IMG/VR virus record: IMGVR_UViG_3300009790_000036 | Coordinates: 1-34,132 of that record | Source of the DNA: a virus | DNA: 34,132 bases | Strand: one strand, 5' to 3' | Shown: positions 4,589 to 18,500 of the stretch, one piece after another | Position numbering within the stretch: position 1 is the first letter of the stretch | Layout of the letters: every line of letters starts with the position of its first letter | Notes under the pieces: model-generated | The model's database searches: none | The model's input: the letters and a program-made list of their open reading frames with translations, nothing else | Told to the model about the DNA's origin: nothing | Position numbers and translations under genes: made by a program

Positions 4589-6562
4589 ATGCCATTCACC
4601 CAATTTAGTACGCTAGATTATGATCAAATCAAGATTCAGTTAAAGGATTTCTTACAATCCAACTCGAATTTTACTGATTTTGACTTTGAAGGGTCTAATT
4701 TTTCAGTTTTAATAGATTCTTTAGCATATAATACGTATATTAACGCATTTAATGCTAATTTAGTGGTAAATGAGTCGTTTTTAGACTCTGCAACTGTAAG
4801 AGAGAACGTAATATCACTTGCTCGTAACATTGGATATGTACCTAGATCCAAAACTGCAGCGACAGCAATAGTTAATTTTGATGTAAAGATACAAGATACT
4901 AACAACGATATAAGGCAACTTAGAATAAGACCTGGTATTGTATGTGTAGGAAATGCTAATAATACCAATTATAGGTTCTCAATTTCAAATCCAGTTACAG
5001 CAAATGTATTAACCAATTCTTCTAATGAAAGAATAGCATCTTTTACTGATATTGAAGTAAAGCAAGGAACTGCAGTTCAAACAAGTTTTTTAGTTAATAG
5101 CAGTCAAGACCAAAGATTTATATTAGACAACTCTCAAATTGATACAGCAACCATAGTAGTTAAGGTTAAAGGACCTAATGAAACTGGTGAAGGTAGAGAG
5201 TATAGAAAGATTGATAATATTCTTAACTTGAATAAGAACTCTGAAATCTTCTTAATTCAAGAAGTTCAGGATGAAAAGGTAGAAATTCTCTTTGGTGATG
5301 GTTTCTTTGGTAAAAAACTTGAAGATAATTCTCAAATTCTAGTTAGATATATCATAACTGATGGTGCTGAAGGTAATGGAGCAGGTGGAAGAGCAGGATC
5401 TACTGGCGTATTCGACTTTCAAGGAACATGTGATTATCTTTTAACTAATAATATAGACTCTGTACCTGTAATTCCAGTCGATACTGTAACAGTAACTACC
5501 GTTAATCGTGCCTCAAATGGGTCTGAGAACGAAGATTTAGCATCAATCAAGTATTTGGCTCCTAGACTGTATTCGGCACAATATAGGGCGGTTACACCAA
5601 GGGATTATGAAGCGATAATACAATCAATTTATCCTGCAACAGAGTCTGTTGCGGTTGTTGGTGGTGAAGAATTAGATCCACCACAGTTTGGTAAGGTAAA
5701 GATTAGTATTAAACCAAAAAATGGAACATTTGTTTCTGATTTTGATAAGCATCAAATTAAAAACAAATTAAAGAGTTATGCTATTGCTGGTATTAATTCT
5801 GAGATTGTTGACCTTAAAATACTATATGTGGAGATTGATTCAACTGTTTATTATAACACTTCTCAGTTCTCAAGTGGAAATTTATTAAAAAGTAAGATTT
5901 CTACTGCTCTTGAGAAGTATGGTAATAACGTAGAAATTAATAAATTTGGTGGTAGATTTAAATTTAGTAAAATTAATCAACTTATTGATAGAGTTAACAA
6001 TGCCATTACCTCTAATATCACAAAAGTGAAAATTAGAAGGGATATGAAAGTCTTGATAAACCAATTTGCACAGTATGAATTGTGTTTTGGTAATCGTTTT
6101 TATATAAATCAAGCAGGGTTTAATATAAAAAGTACTGGATTTAATATTTCTGGATATCCAAATACTGTTTATTTTACTGATATTCCAAATAAAACCTCTA
6201 CAGGTGATTTAGATGGCAGTAAAAAAGGTGTTTTATGTATTGTATCCAAAGATAATAAGAATGAAATGAAAATTGTTAAAAAGGATGTTGGTACTGTTGA
6301 CTATAACAAAGGAGAAATTCTTGTTAATACTGTTAACATCACATCTACAGTCGCTTCTAACGATTTAATTGAAATACAAGCATTTCCAGATTCAAATGAC
6401 ATCATTGGATTGAAGGATTTATACCTAAGTTTTGATGTTTCAAATAGTACGATAAATATGGTTAAGGATGTAATTGCTTCTGGTGAAGACGTTTCAGGCG
6501 TTGTATTCTCTAGAGACTATTACACATCAAGTTACTCTAACGGATCAATAGAAAGAAAGTAG
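4589..6562 (+). CDS. 6: Baseplate wedge subunit gp6
   Basis: A 657-aa protein (T4 gp6 is about 660 aa) of the baseplate J-like family. gp6 dimers form the inner baseplate ring joining the wedges. Supporting features: N-terminal FTDFDFEGSNFSVLIDSLAY and the following helix typical of gp6; LARNIGYVPRSKTAA; the J-like core with LFGDG (234-238) and FFGKKL; and YRAVTPRDYEAII (332-344), a strong signature of the family. The C-terminal half is Lys/Asn rich and more diverged. It follows gp25 by 4 nt and ends 1 nt before the giant gene, so the three form one unit. Confidence 0.92.
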   Translation: MPFTQFSTLDYDQIKIQLKDFLQSNSNFTDFDFEGSNFSVLIDSLAYNTYINAFNANLVVNESFLDSATVRENVISLARNIGYVPRSKTAATAIVNFDVKIQDTNNDIRQLRIRPGIVCVGNANNTNYRFSISNPVTANVLTNSSNERIASFTDIEVKQGTAVQTSFLVNSSQDQRFILDNSQIDTATIVVKVKGPNETGEGREYRKIDNILNLNKNSEIFLIQEVQDEKVEILFGDGFFGKKLEDNSQILVRYIITDGAEGNGAGGRAGSTGVFDFQGTCDYLLTNNIDSVPVIPVDTVTVTTVNRASNGSENEDLASIKYLAPRLYSAQYRAVTPRDYEAIIQSIYPATESVAVVGGEELDPPQFGKVKISIKPKNGTFVSDFDKHQIKNKLKSYAIAGINSEIVDLKILYVEIDSTVYYNTSQFSSGNLLKSKISTALEKYGNNVEINKFGGRFKFSKINQLIDRVNNAITSNITKVKIRRDMKVLINQFAQYELCFGNRFYINQAGFNIKSTGFNISGYPNTVYFTDIPNKTSTGDLDGSKKGVLCIVSKDNKNEMKIVKKDVGTVDYNKGEILVNTVNITSTVASNDLIEIQAFPDSNDIIGLKDLYLSFDVSNSTINMVKDVIASGEDVSGVVFSRDYYTSSYSNGSIERK

Positions 6563-6563
6563 A

Positions 6564-9500
6564 ATGAGCATAGAATTTGACAGAAGAGTACAAGTCAATA
6601 AAATAATTGAAAGTCAGTTACCAGAATTTGTGGTAGCTGATTTTCCATTAGCAACTGATTTTTTAAAACAATATCATATCTCTCAGGAGTATCAAGGTGG
6701 TGCTACTGATTTAATTGATAATTTAGATCGATATCTTAAGGTTGATAATTTAGTTCCAGAAGTTATTACAGGAACGACTACTTTACCTGCAGATATTGTT
6801 GCTTCTGATACAACTATTACAGTTGCTTCAACTAAGGGATTTCCTAGTTCTTATGGTCTTATTAAGATTGATGATGAAATAATATCATATACAGGTAAAA
6901 CAGATACTACCTTTACTGGTTGTATACGTGGATTTAGTGGTGTAAGTGGATATAATGTTGGTATTTCGTCTTCTTTATTGGATGTTAATAAAGAAAGTTT
7001 AGTATTCAATGAAACTAATGCCTCCTCTCATAATATTAATTCAATAGTCACTAATTTAAGTGTATTATTTTTACAGGAGTTTTATACTAAAATAAAACGA
7101 ACATTTTTACCAGGTTTAGAGGATGAGACATTCCATCCTGGCATTGATGTTGGTAACTTTATAAAGAATGCTAGATCATTCTACCAATCAAAAGGTATTC
7201 AAGAGTCTATAATAATACTATTCAGACTTCTTTATGGTGTTGACGCTCAAGTATTAGATCTTGAAGAACGTTTAGTAAAACCATCAACTGCTGAATTTAT
7301 TCGTAGGGAAATTGTTGTTGCAGAAGCAATCAGTGGTGATCCATATAATCTAGTAGGACAAACAATATACAAATCAAGTGATTCTCAAACTAATGCTTCT
7401 GTATCTGAAGTTGAAATTATATCAAGAGAAGGTAAAACCTATTATCAACTATCATTATTTGTTGGATTTGATGATAGAGATACAATTCAAGGAACTTTTA
7501 GTATTCAAGCAAAATCTAAAGTTTTAGAAGCAGTTTCTATTGGATCATCTATCATATCTGTAGATTCTACTATTGGTTTTGGTAATACAGGTTCACTTAT
7601 TGCTCAAGGTCATAATAATATTATTAATTACACTAATAAGTCTATAAATCAATTCTTTGGGTGTTCTAATGTTATTAACGCTATCGACCAAGGAAATGGT
7701 ATAAGAACTGAAGAGAATGTATATGGATATGAAAATGGAGATATATCCAAGAAGTGTGAAATAAGAATTACTGGGGTTCTATCTGAATTTGTTCCTGGTG
7801 AAGATATATCATTAGTTTCTGAAAATGAAGAGATTTCTATAAAAAATGTTGGTGAGGTTATATTAAATACACCAGAAATTACTCAATCATATAAGGAAGT
7901 TTTTGCTAATAGTTGGATCTATAACACTAGTTCTAGGTATCAAGTTGCTAATATACAATCTGGTCAAACATCATTTACTTTACTAAGTGATATTGATAAA
8001 TCCAGTTTAAAGGTTGGTGATAATGTCAGCTTCTTGAGAAGAGGCACTATGACAGTAGTTGGTGGTGGTATTATCAAAAGAATTGATTCTTCCACTGTAC
8101 TAACTCTAGATGGACTATCATTTATTACTGGGGAACCAAATTCTGGTGCTAAGTATGATTTAAGAAGAAATTTAAATAAGGTAAAAACTACTTCTTCAAC
8201 AACAACATCTGGAACTTCAATTGGTATTGGAGCATCAAATAGTGTTATTCTTTCTGATACACTAAACGTTTATGTTGATAGTGATAAAGATGGTTATGCT
8301 GCTTCTAACTCATTACCAAGTCGTCAACTTAAATTAAGTCAGTTTATATCGGAATTATATTATCCAGATCACGGATCAAATGTACAAGATCAGCAGATTG
8401 GATCAGCTTCTACAAACTTTACTCAAACAGATCCTATTAGTGGATTAGTTTATGATTTTAGTGCCTTTAAATTAGACACTGCTACAAAATTTATTACTGG
8501 AAATTCAGTAATTTATCAAGTAAGAGATTCTGCAGGTGATGTTGGAATTCCTTTCAATGGATTAAATGATGGTGAAACTTATTATGTTAGTGTTGCTGAA
8601 GGTTCAGATAGAAAAACTATAAGTTTATACAATTCTATTAGTGCTGTTGGTAGTGCTAGTAGTGTTACTTGGAATGATCCAGTTGGAGCAGGTGGTACAC
8701 ATGTTCATAGTTTTATTCTAAAGGATCATTATCAAAGACAGTTATATGAAAATAGAATTTTAAGAAAATTCCCATTATCTCAAGATCTAAGTGTTACGAC
8801 AGAGAAAGATGTACCAGTAAATGATATTGGTATCTTAATAGATGGAGTACAAATAAGATCCACTATAGCAAATGAAACAATGACATATGGTCCTTTGACC
8901 ACTGTTGATGTGTATAATAGTGGTACTGGATATGATGTTGCTAATCCCCCAAAATTATCCATAGAAGCACCATTAGATTCAAATGGTGAAACTGCTTATG
9001 CAGAACCAATCATTAAAGGATCTGTTAAGGAAGTTCTTGTAGATTCTCAAGATTTTGATATTGATAAAGTTTTATCGATAAGCTTAACTGGTGGTAATGG
9101 TAAAGATTGTTTATTGGAACCAATTACTGGACCAAGATTTAGAGAAATTCAATTTGATAGTAGAGATATATTCTTCTCAGGTGGATTAGATATACAAGAA
9201 GAAACAATAACATTTAAATCTGACCATAATCTTGTTGATGGTCAGAAAGTTTATTATAATAGTAATGGTCAAGATTCAGTAGGAATAACCAAATTTAAAG
9301 AAGTTAGTAATGTTGTTACTGAATTTTTAGTTAATGGTGCACCATATTTTGTTAAGGTTATTAATCCAAGAAGAATATTCTTATTTAAGACTGAAGCAGA
9401 TTCTATGTTTGGTATCACTGGTATCAATACAATAGGATTTTCTACAGCAACAAATGCTGCTGGTTTCCATAAGTTTAGAACAGAATCTAAAAACACTCTA

Positions 9501-12500
9501 AGGAAGGTTAAAGTATTAAATTCTGGTTATGATTTCCAATACAGAAAATTACCAGTAAATCCTTCAGGAGTTTCAACTGCTTTTGATAGTATTAATTTTG
9601 ATAATCATGGATTTAGAGATGGTGATTTAGTAGAATATTCCACTATGGTTGGAATAGGAACAACTCAACCAAAGGCAATCCAAGGTTTAGATACTACTCA
9701 TTCATATAAAGTTATTAAATTGAATGATAGTTCATTTAGATTAGCAGATGCTGGAATTGGTGGAACAATAACTTCAAATTACAAAAGAGGTAATTATGTT
9801 GGTTTAGGATCTACTGGTACTGGTTATCAGGTATTTAAGTATCCAGATATAAAAATAGATGCTAAAGTATCATTTGCATCATCGGTTACAGGTACATTTA
9901 ATTTTACACCAATTGTTACTGGTGAAATAATAGGTTCTTACTTATATGATAAAGGTAGTAAATATGGATCAAAAATTTCTGGACATTATTTCAATCCTCA
10001 AGTAACAATACAAAATGGAAGAACTGCTGAAGTAAAACCAATAATTGAAGGTGGAAAAATTATTGATGCTTTTGTAGTTAATAAAGGAAAAGAATATTGG
10101 TCATTACCAGAACTTACTGTAGTTGGTTCTGGAACAACTGGAAGCGGAGTACAATTAAAACCAGTTATTAATGAATTGGGTCAATTAGATGATATAATTG
10201 TAATTAATCCTGGCATTGGTTATTCTACAAATACAAGTATATTTGTAGAACCTAGAGGTAATGGTGGATTATTAAATGCAAAAATAAGAAAATTATCTAT
10301 TGATAATTATCAATGGCAAGGTATAGATCATCTTGAGAACCTTAATAATGATCTATTACAATATAGTGTTCATGCTTACAATCAAGATATAGCAGATTCA
10401 TTTAATGATATTGGTGGTGTTACTAATGCTGGAGTAGGAACTCATTCTGCTCTAATTGGATGGGCATATGACGGTAATCCAATATATGGACCTTTTGCCT
10501 ATAAAGATCCTAACGACATTAACTCTGGAATTAAGAGAATGGAGTCTAGTTTTAGTGTTAATACTTCATATCTTGATAGACCATCTACAGGAGAATATCC
10601 TTCTAAGTTCTTTATTGAAGATAATGTTTATGATGGATCTGGTGATTTAGATATTCATAATGGAAGATTTGGTAAAACTCCAGAATTTCCAGATGGTATA
10701 TATGCATATTTTGCGACTAGAGATGACAATGATAATCCAGTATATCCATATTTTGTTGGTCCAACATATAGATTACCATATATTGAAGAAAATACTATAT
10801 TAGATCAATCATTTGATTTTAATAACTCTAATCTTTCTAGAAATACATTCCCATATAAAGTCAACGATCCATTTGCTGACAATGATTTTATTATAGAATC
10901 TAATGAATCAGTTAAGCAAAAATCAATTGTAGAATCTGTAACTAGAGGTGTAGTTGATAGTTTCCAAATATTGGATGGTGGTGATGGATATAAAGTTGGT
11001 GATTTCACGGTATTTGAGGATGATGGTACTGATGGTGTAGGTGCTAGAGGTCAAGTTGATGAGATAGTTGGTATTGGTGTCTCTAGTATTAATACAGTAT
11101 TAACATCATTTGATAAAGCGGTATTTGTTTGGGAATCTGCTGATACTGTTACTGCTCATCATTTACCAAACATAGAGTTAAATGATAAGGATACAGTATT
11201 AATATCTGGTTTGAGTACAGCAAACTATAAGTTAAATAATTCATTTAGTGTTGGTGTTAGTACAGATGTTATTGGATTGGCAAAAACAATGTCAGTCAAT
11301 AATAGTAGTGCTGGTATTACCGAAGACATTTACGTTAATTACATACCAAATACAGTTTCAATAGGTGGATCTCTTAGAGTAGGTGATGAAGTATTGAAGG
11401 TATTGAACCTTTATAAGGTAGGATCTATTATTAGAGTATTCAGACCTTCATCAGGCATTGCTCATACTCTTGGATCTACAATTGATGTATTAAACACAAA
11501 AATATCCATTCCTGTTAAAACAACTCCATTTGTATCTGATCTTAATAAGTCTCAATATTTTAATGGAACTATATCAGTTGGTATCGGTACTACATCAGGA
11601 AGTGTTATTGATTATACTATAGGAGAGTCTACAAAGTCGATTAATGTACCACCACAAAGCATTTATTTACCAGGACACCCATTTAAAGGTGGAGAAAAGG
11701 TTACTTTAACAAAGAGACCTGCTAAATCATCATTCTTAGTAGGTAGAACAGTTGATGCTGCAAATCAATTCTATGTTCCAAATCAAACAACTTCTACTAC
11801 AGATCTTTATGTTGTAGATAAAGGAACTGATTATATTGGACTTGCTACCAATGTTGGAGCAGCAAATACTGAAGGTGGATTATTCTTCTTTGGAAATGGT
11901 GATGATGACCATCAATATCAATTAGAAACTAATTTTGAACAGTTAACTGGAAATATTGATAGAATAGTTTCTACAGTAATGACTAAGATTGGTGCTGCTA
12001 ATACAACTACTCACGGATTACATAATGGTGATAGAATAAGTCTTAATGTTGTACCAAATACTACAGTAGGATTAGGTACAACTTCACCGTTAGTTTTAGA
12101 TTATAATGAACAATATCAGAAAATATTAATTAATACTGTAGGTTTTGAGTCTCCTGACGTTAATATTCTTAATGATTCTATAACAATTACTGATCATGGG
12201 TATAAAACTGGGGATAAAGTATTTTATGATAGTACTGAAGTAGCGGCTGGACTTACTACGGGATGTTATTATATCCATGTATTGGATTCAAATACATTTA
12301 ATTTATCAGAAACTTATAGTGATACATTCTTAACTCCACCATTATTTGTTGATATTACTGGAATAGGTGGAAATTATCACAAACTATCTTTAGTTAACCC
12401 TAAGATAGATGTAGTTAAAAACTCTAAGTTAACATTTGGTGTTGGATCTACTAATTTAGCAGGTTATAATCTTAAATTCTTCTATGATCATGAATTTAAA

Positions 12501-15500
12501 AATGAATTTGTAACTGCTGGTGATCTTAATGAATTTAATGTTAGTGGTATAGGAACAATAGGTGTTGGTACATTCTTATCCAGTCCTGTCGTTGGTGCTG
12601 CAGTATCGATAGGATTCTCGACAGCAGTTCCTGCTATTTTATATTATGCTCTAGAAAAAGGTGGATATATTAGCACTGCTGATAAAGATGTAAAAAATTA
12701 TTCACAGATAGTATTTACTAACAGTAAATATTCTGGAGATTACAATATATTTGATGCTACGACTGAGACATTTAAATTCTCTCCTAGATCAATTCCAGAA
12801 GTTCTTAAATATGAAGAAGATCAATGTGATAAGTTAGAATATTCCAGCAAATCTGGAAGCGTAGAAGGACCTATTAAGAATATTAGATTAATTTCTGAAG
12901 GGTCTAGTTATAAGAAATTACCAAAATTCCTTTCAGTTAATAGTGTAAGTGGTTCTAATGCTAATATTGTAGCAATATCAACATCAATTGGTAGAATTAA
13001 TGATTTAAGGATAGTTGATGTTGGATATGAATATTCTTCAGATAGAACTTTAAGACCAGAAGCATTTATATCACCAGTTGTTAGGGTTGATGATTTAGAC
13101 TTTATTGATAGTGTTTCTGTTCTTGATACTGGAACTGATTATTTAAATGCTCCAGATTTAATAATAATAAATCCTGAAACAGGTGAAGTTGTTGATGACA
13201 CTTCATTAGAAGCAATAGTTCCTAACCAAGGTATTGCTGACGTTAATGTTATAGCACCAATAAAAGGATTAGATTCTATAACTCATAGAGTTGTATCTAT
13301 TAATAATTCAAATGGAATTGGAATCAATTCTATGACAGTTATTAATAATACTACTGCTAGATGTGTAATGGAGACACCAATTAATGGATATACTCAAGCA
13401 CCATTTGCAGTTGATGATGAAATTTTTGTTGAAGGTATTCAGTTATTTGGAGAGTCTGGTATTGGTACACAATCATCTGCTGCTAGTGGAATAGCAACAG
13501 ATGGTGATGGATGGAATTCCTCAAATCATGGGTATCAGTTCTTTAAAGTTAAATCTTATACTTCAGCAAATCCAGATATTTTAGAATTTGATTTAGCTGG
13601 AATAACAACTAATCCAGGAATTGCTAAAACATATCAATCGGGATACGCAAATATTATAAACAGAAATAAGTATCCAGTATTTTCTCCTGTTCAAAGGAGG
13701 TCTAAGTTCTCTATTAATGAACCATTATTGGTTAAAGAGAGTCAAACAAATACATTCCAATCTAAAGATCTTAAAGCAATTGATGTTAGAGAAGACTTTA
13801 TTAAAACATCAGGACTTCATGTTCTTAAAATTGGAGATAGAATAGCTGGTCAGTTTAGTGGTGTTACTGCTACAGTTACTGGAATTGTGGCAAATTCTGC
13901 TAAATTTAATGTTGATTTTTCAAATAGAAGAGAGATTGGGTGGAATGATAATACTGGAGTTTTAAATGAAGATTTCCAAGTAACTCCTAATAATGATTAT
14001 TATCAGAATCTATCATACTCTGTTAGAAGTTCTAAGGCATGGGATGACTTTGTAGATCCTCTGAATAGGGTCATACATCCAGCAGGATTAAAGAATTTTG
14101 CTGATACGTTAATTGAGTCTAGTGTTGACGTTAGAGTGGGTCTGGGAAGCACTAGACCAGCAAGTGCAGTGGTTATTCTTGATGTATTTGGTGAGAGAAG
14201 AGTTGATACTATTAATGACTTTGATATGGTCATTGATTATGATGCCAGAGATAACAAATCCAAGTTTATTGATTTTAAAAATAGAAAATTAACAGACTTT
14301 ACTAAGTGTAAAACTAATAGAGTACTAATACATGATGATATAAGTAGCAAGTTCTCCAGTAAAGGAAGTCAGGATGGATTTACTGAAATTGAAGAAATAT
14401 CATCAAGATTCTCGAAATATACAATACAGGTTGTTGATGCTGATACATTTGATACTCAAGTTAATGATATAGTAACATTAACTTCTACAAGTGATGCTTT
14501 CTTACTAGAAAGAACCAGTGATTATACTAATCAAGTATTGGGATCATTTGATACTAAAGTCGATAGATTTAATAGAAAAACTTTAGAATTTACTCCTATT
14601 GAAAAATTTGAGAAAGATTATGATATTAAAGTTATTAAAACATCATTTAATACAGATACAATATCCGATGGCATAAAGGAAATCGGATCTATAGATTTAA
14701 TAGGTAAAAATGTTAGTGTTGCTGTAGCACAAACAGCAATGAGTGGTAATAATGTCATTGTTACTGGTAATACCACAACAAATATTTTACAATTCTCAGA
14801 TACCGATTTTAACGGTTTCTTTGCTAATGTTTTAGTTAGAGATGATGCTTCTGGTGAGATGGATTATAATGAAGTTATTGTTAATTTTGATGGTACAGAT
14901 ACTTATATTTCAGAATCTTATAGTGATGTTTTAGGTGTTACTTATAGTTCTAGTTCCAACAGTAAAGTTGGAGTATTAACTGCTAGATATGATTCTGGCA
15001 TAATTTACTTTGATTGTATCAATGATAGATCATCTAAATTAGTCCTTAGTGCAAATGTTGTTGGATTAGGAACTACAACTTCTGGTATAGGAACATTTAG
15101 ATACCAAGTACCAGGACAACCAGACGGATCTGAAAGAACTGCTAGATTTGAATCAAATTATGTTACTACAGATAATGGCACATCAGCAACAATTACAACT
15201 ATTGATAGGGTTGTTGATAGTACTATTAAAGCATTAGTAAAAGTTACTTCTGGACAAAATAGTGCTATTCATCAAGCATTACTCATTCAAGATCAGGATA
15301 ATGATGCTATAAGTATTCAATACCCACATGTTTCAATCGGAGACATAAGTGGTATAGGAACATTTGGTACAGTTACTGATATTACCAATCAAAAGGTTAG
15401 ATTGGAATTTTATCCTGATTCTGCATATAATTCATCATTAGTAGAAATTCAAGCATTTACTGAAATATTCCAGTCTGTAAATGATTTTGAAAATGAGCCA

Positions 15501-18500
15501 GGTCCTTTACAATTTGGTCCAGTATCATCTGAAGTTATAGTATCTGCTTATGATGGTATTAACGGTACTAGAGGAAATAGAATAAACTTTGATATTAAAC
15601 ATGAAGGAATTCCAGTATATTTCAAGAAATTTAATCCTGCAAATGATACTCAGGTTATTAATTCAACTGGAGCAGGAACTACATTCAGTATACCTAGCCA
15701 TTTCTTTAATACAAATGAAGAATTAACATATAAAGCAGCATCTACATTTGTTGGTGTTTCTCCTGTTTCTGTAGGTATTGCTCAAACAGCAGATAATGAA
15801 GGTAATTTAGTTAGTATTATGCCATCAAAAGTATTTGTTAAGGCATTAACTCCAGATACTTTCCAATTATTCAGTAAGAAAGAATATATTGCTGATGGTA
15901 AACCAATTGAAGTAACCAATGTTGGTTCTGGTAATGCTCATAAACTTGAAATGTCTAATAAGTTGAGTAAAACTGTTATTGGTCTTGATGGTATTATTCA
16001 ACAACCAATTACATATACTTCAATACAACATACATTGTCAAATGATATTGGTATTGGATTATCACAATTCAGTTTAAGTGGTATTAGTTCAGTACAACCA
16101 AGAGATGTATTGAAGATTGATGATGAATATATGAAGGTTGTTGAAGTTGGATTTGCTACAGAAACAGGTGCAATTATTAATTCATTTGATGGAACCATAC
16201 CAGAAGTTAAAGTACTTAGAGGATCTCTTGGTGTATCTGCTGGTGTTCATACTGCTACAAGTAAGGTTCAGGTACATAGAGGATCATTCAATATTGTTGA
16301 CAGTACACTATGGTTCTTAGATCCACCTAAAGGTAATACTAGAACTAGAAGAGATGCTACCAATCTTCCATATGTTAAGGCAGAATTTAGTGGTAGAACA
16401 TTCTTAAGAACAAATTATGATACTAATATGGTATTTGATGATATATCAGATTCCTTTACTGGTATTGGAAGAACATATACTTTAACTGTTGGTGGTGCTA
16501 ACACATCTACTGGTGTTGGTGTAGGAAATGGTATTTTATTCATTAATGGAGTATTCCAGACACCACTAACACTTAATAACTTAGGTAATAATTATGAAAT
16601 TGAAGCAGATGTTACTGCTGGAGTTTCTAGTGTAACATTTACTGGAATTAGCTCTGAAAATGGTCAATTAATTCAATCAGAATTCGATATTAACCAAAAC
16701 CAAGTACCAAGAGGTGGATTAATTGTATCTTTAGGTTCTACTACAGGTGTTGGATATGCTCCATTGGTTGGTGCTAGAGTTTATCCTAATATGACTAATG
16801 GTGCTATTACCAGTCTTGTTGGTATGGGCAAATCAGTTGGACCTATAGGTTCTGGTATAGAAACTGCAAATTATGATAATAATACTGGAATTATTACAGT
16901 TACAACTAATAAAGTTCATGGATTTGGATTAGGATCTCCTGATACAGTTAAATTAGAAGATTTTGAATTTGTTTGTCCAACCAATGTTGTTGGAAAACCT
17001 GAGACGGGAACAACATATAATCCAGCAACGGGTGATATGGTGATAAAAATTTCTGGTCATGGTCTTTCAAATGGTGATGCAGTTAAGTTAGAAAAGGAAT
17101 CAATCACCTTTAGTTGTGGATTTGGTGGTGCTACGGGTGCTGCTGCTGAAAAGGCATATCCAAGAGAAACTGATCCTGCCTATGATAGGTATATGTACGT
17201 CTCTGACGTTACTTCAGACACATTTAAGGTAAATGTATTGTTTGGTGTTACACCTACCAATACAGACGCACATACGTTCGTTTCAGCAACAACTAACGCT
17301 GTAAGAACAATTGGTGGTGGTGGATATGTAGGAGTTACTACAACAATATTCCAAGATCATGAAAGACCACTTCAATTAGTAGGAATTGTTTCTGAGAGGT
17401 CCTTTGAAGTTAGAGCTGGAATTTCCACTATTCCACACGCATATGTGAAGGGTGGTTCAGTTTGGCGTTATGAAAATGAATTAACATTTGGATCTGGATA
17501 TAGAGAACCAGTATCTATTGGAGTTACTGATATTGCTTATACTCACAAATTTGTAAGTGCTGATACGGATTCTGTTACGGCATATACTGGATCGTTCATG
17601 GGTCAAAATTTAACACCTACAGATGCTGATTATGATTCAGTCACAGGTGCTTATCTGATGACAATATCTGATCATGGAATACCAGGACCAGTTGATTTAA
17701 CAGTTAATTCTGCTGAATATGATGCAAATGTCGGTATATTGACTGTAAGTGCTGGTACAAAATTTGATGTTAGTGATGCTACCTATAATCCTACTACTGG
17801 TATTATGGTATTGACTATTGGTACACATAGTTTAACTACCAATGATAAACTTAAGATAGAGGCAAATTCATTAACATTCAGTTGTGGATTTGGTGGTGCT
17901 ACTGGTACTGCTTCCCAGAAGACATATCCAAGAGCATCTGGTTCTGGTAATCCTAGTGGTGGACCTGACCCTGCCTATAACAATTTCTTAGATATAACTG
18001 CTGTAGATACTGTCGCTGGAACAGTTGCAGTGAAAGTATTAAATACCACTCCTTCTACTAATACAGATGTTCACACATTCGTAAGTGCTACTGCTGGAGC
18101 AGTGTTTGCTCCAAGAGTGTTCACTAACAATGAACAAGTTTACTTTGAACAGAATTCAATCACATTTAAGTGTGCTATGGATAATAATTCCACTACACAC
18201 ACTTATCCAAGAGAAAGTGATCCATCAAATGGTAAATGGTTAATAGTTTCTGGAGCAACATCAACTGAATTTGAAGTTAATGTTGGAACAAGTCCATTAG
18301 TTTCTCATACACCAACAACAGGTACTACATATGATCCTAATACTGGATTAATGACATTAGAAATTGGTTCTCATAGTTTGAAAGCAGGTACAAGTGTTAA
18401 ATTAGAAGAAGAATCAATTACCTTCAGTTGTGGATTTGGTGGTGCTACTGGTGCTGCTGCTCAGAAGTCATATCCAAGATCTAATGGTAATGATCCATAC

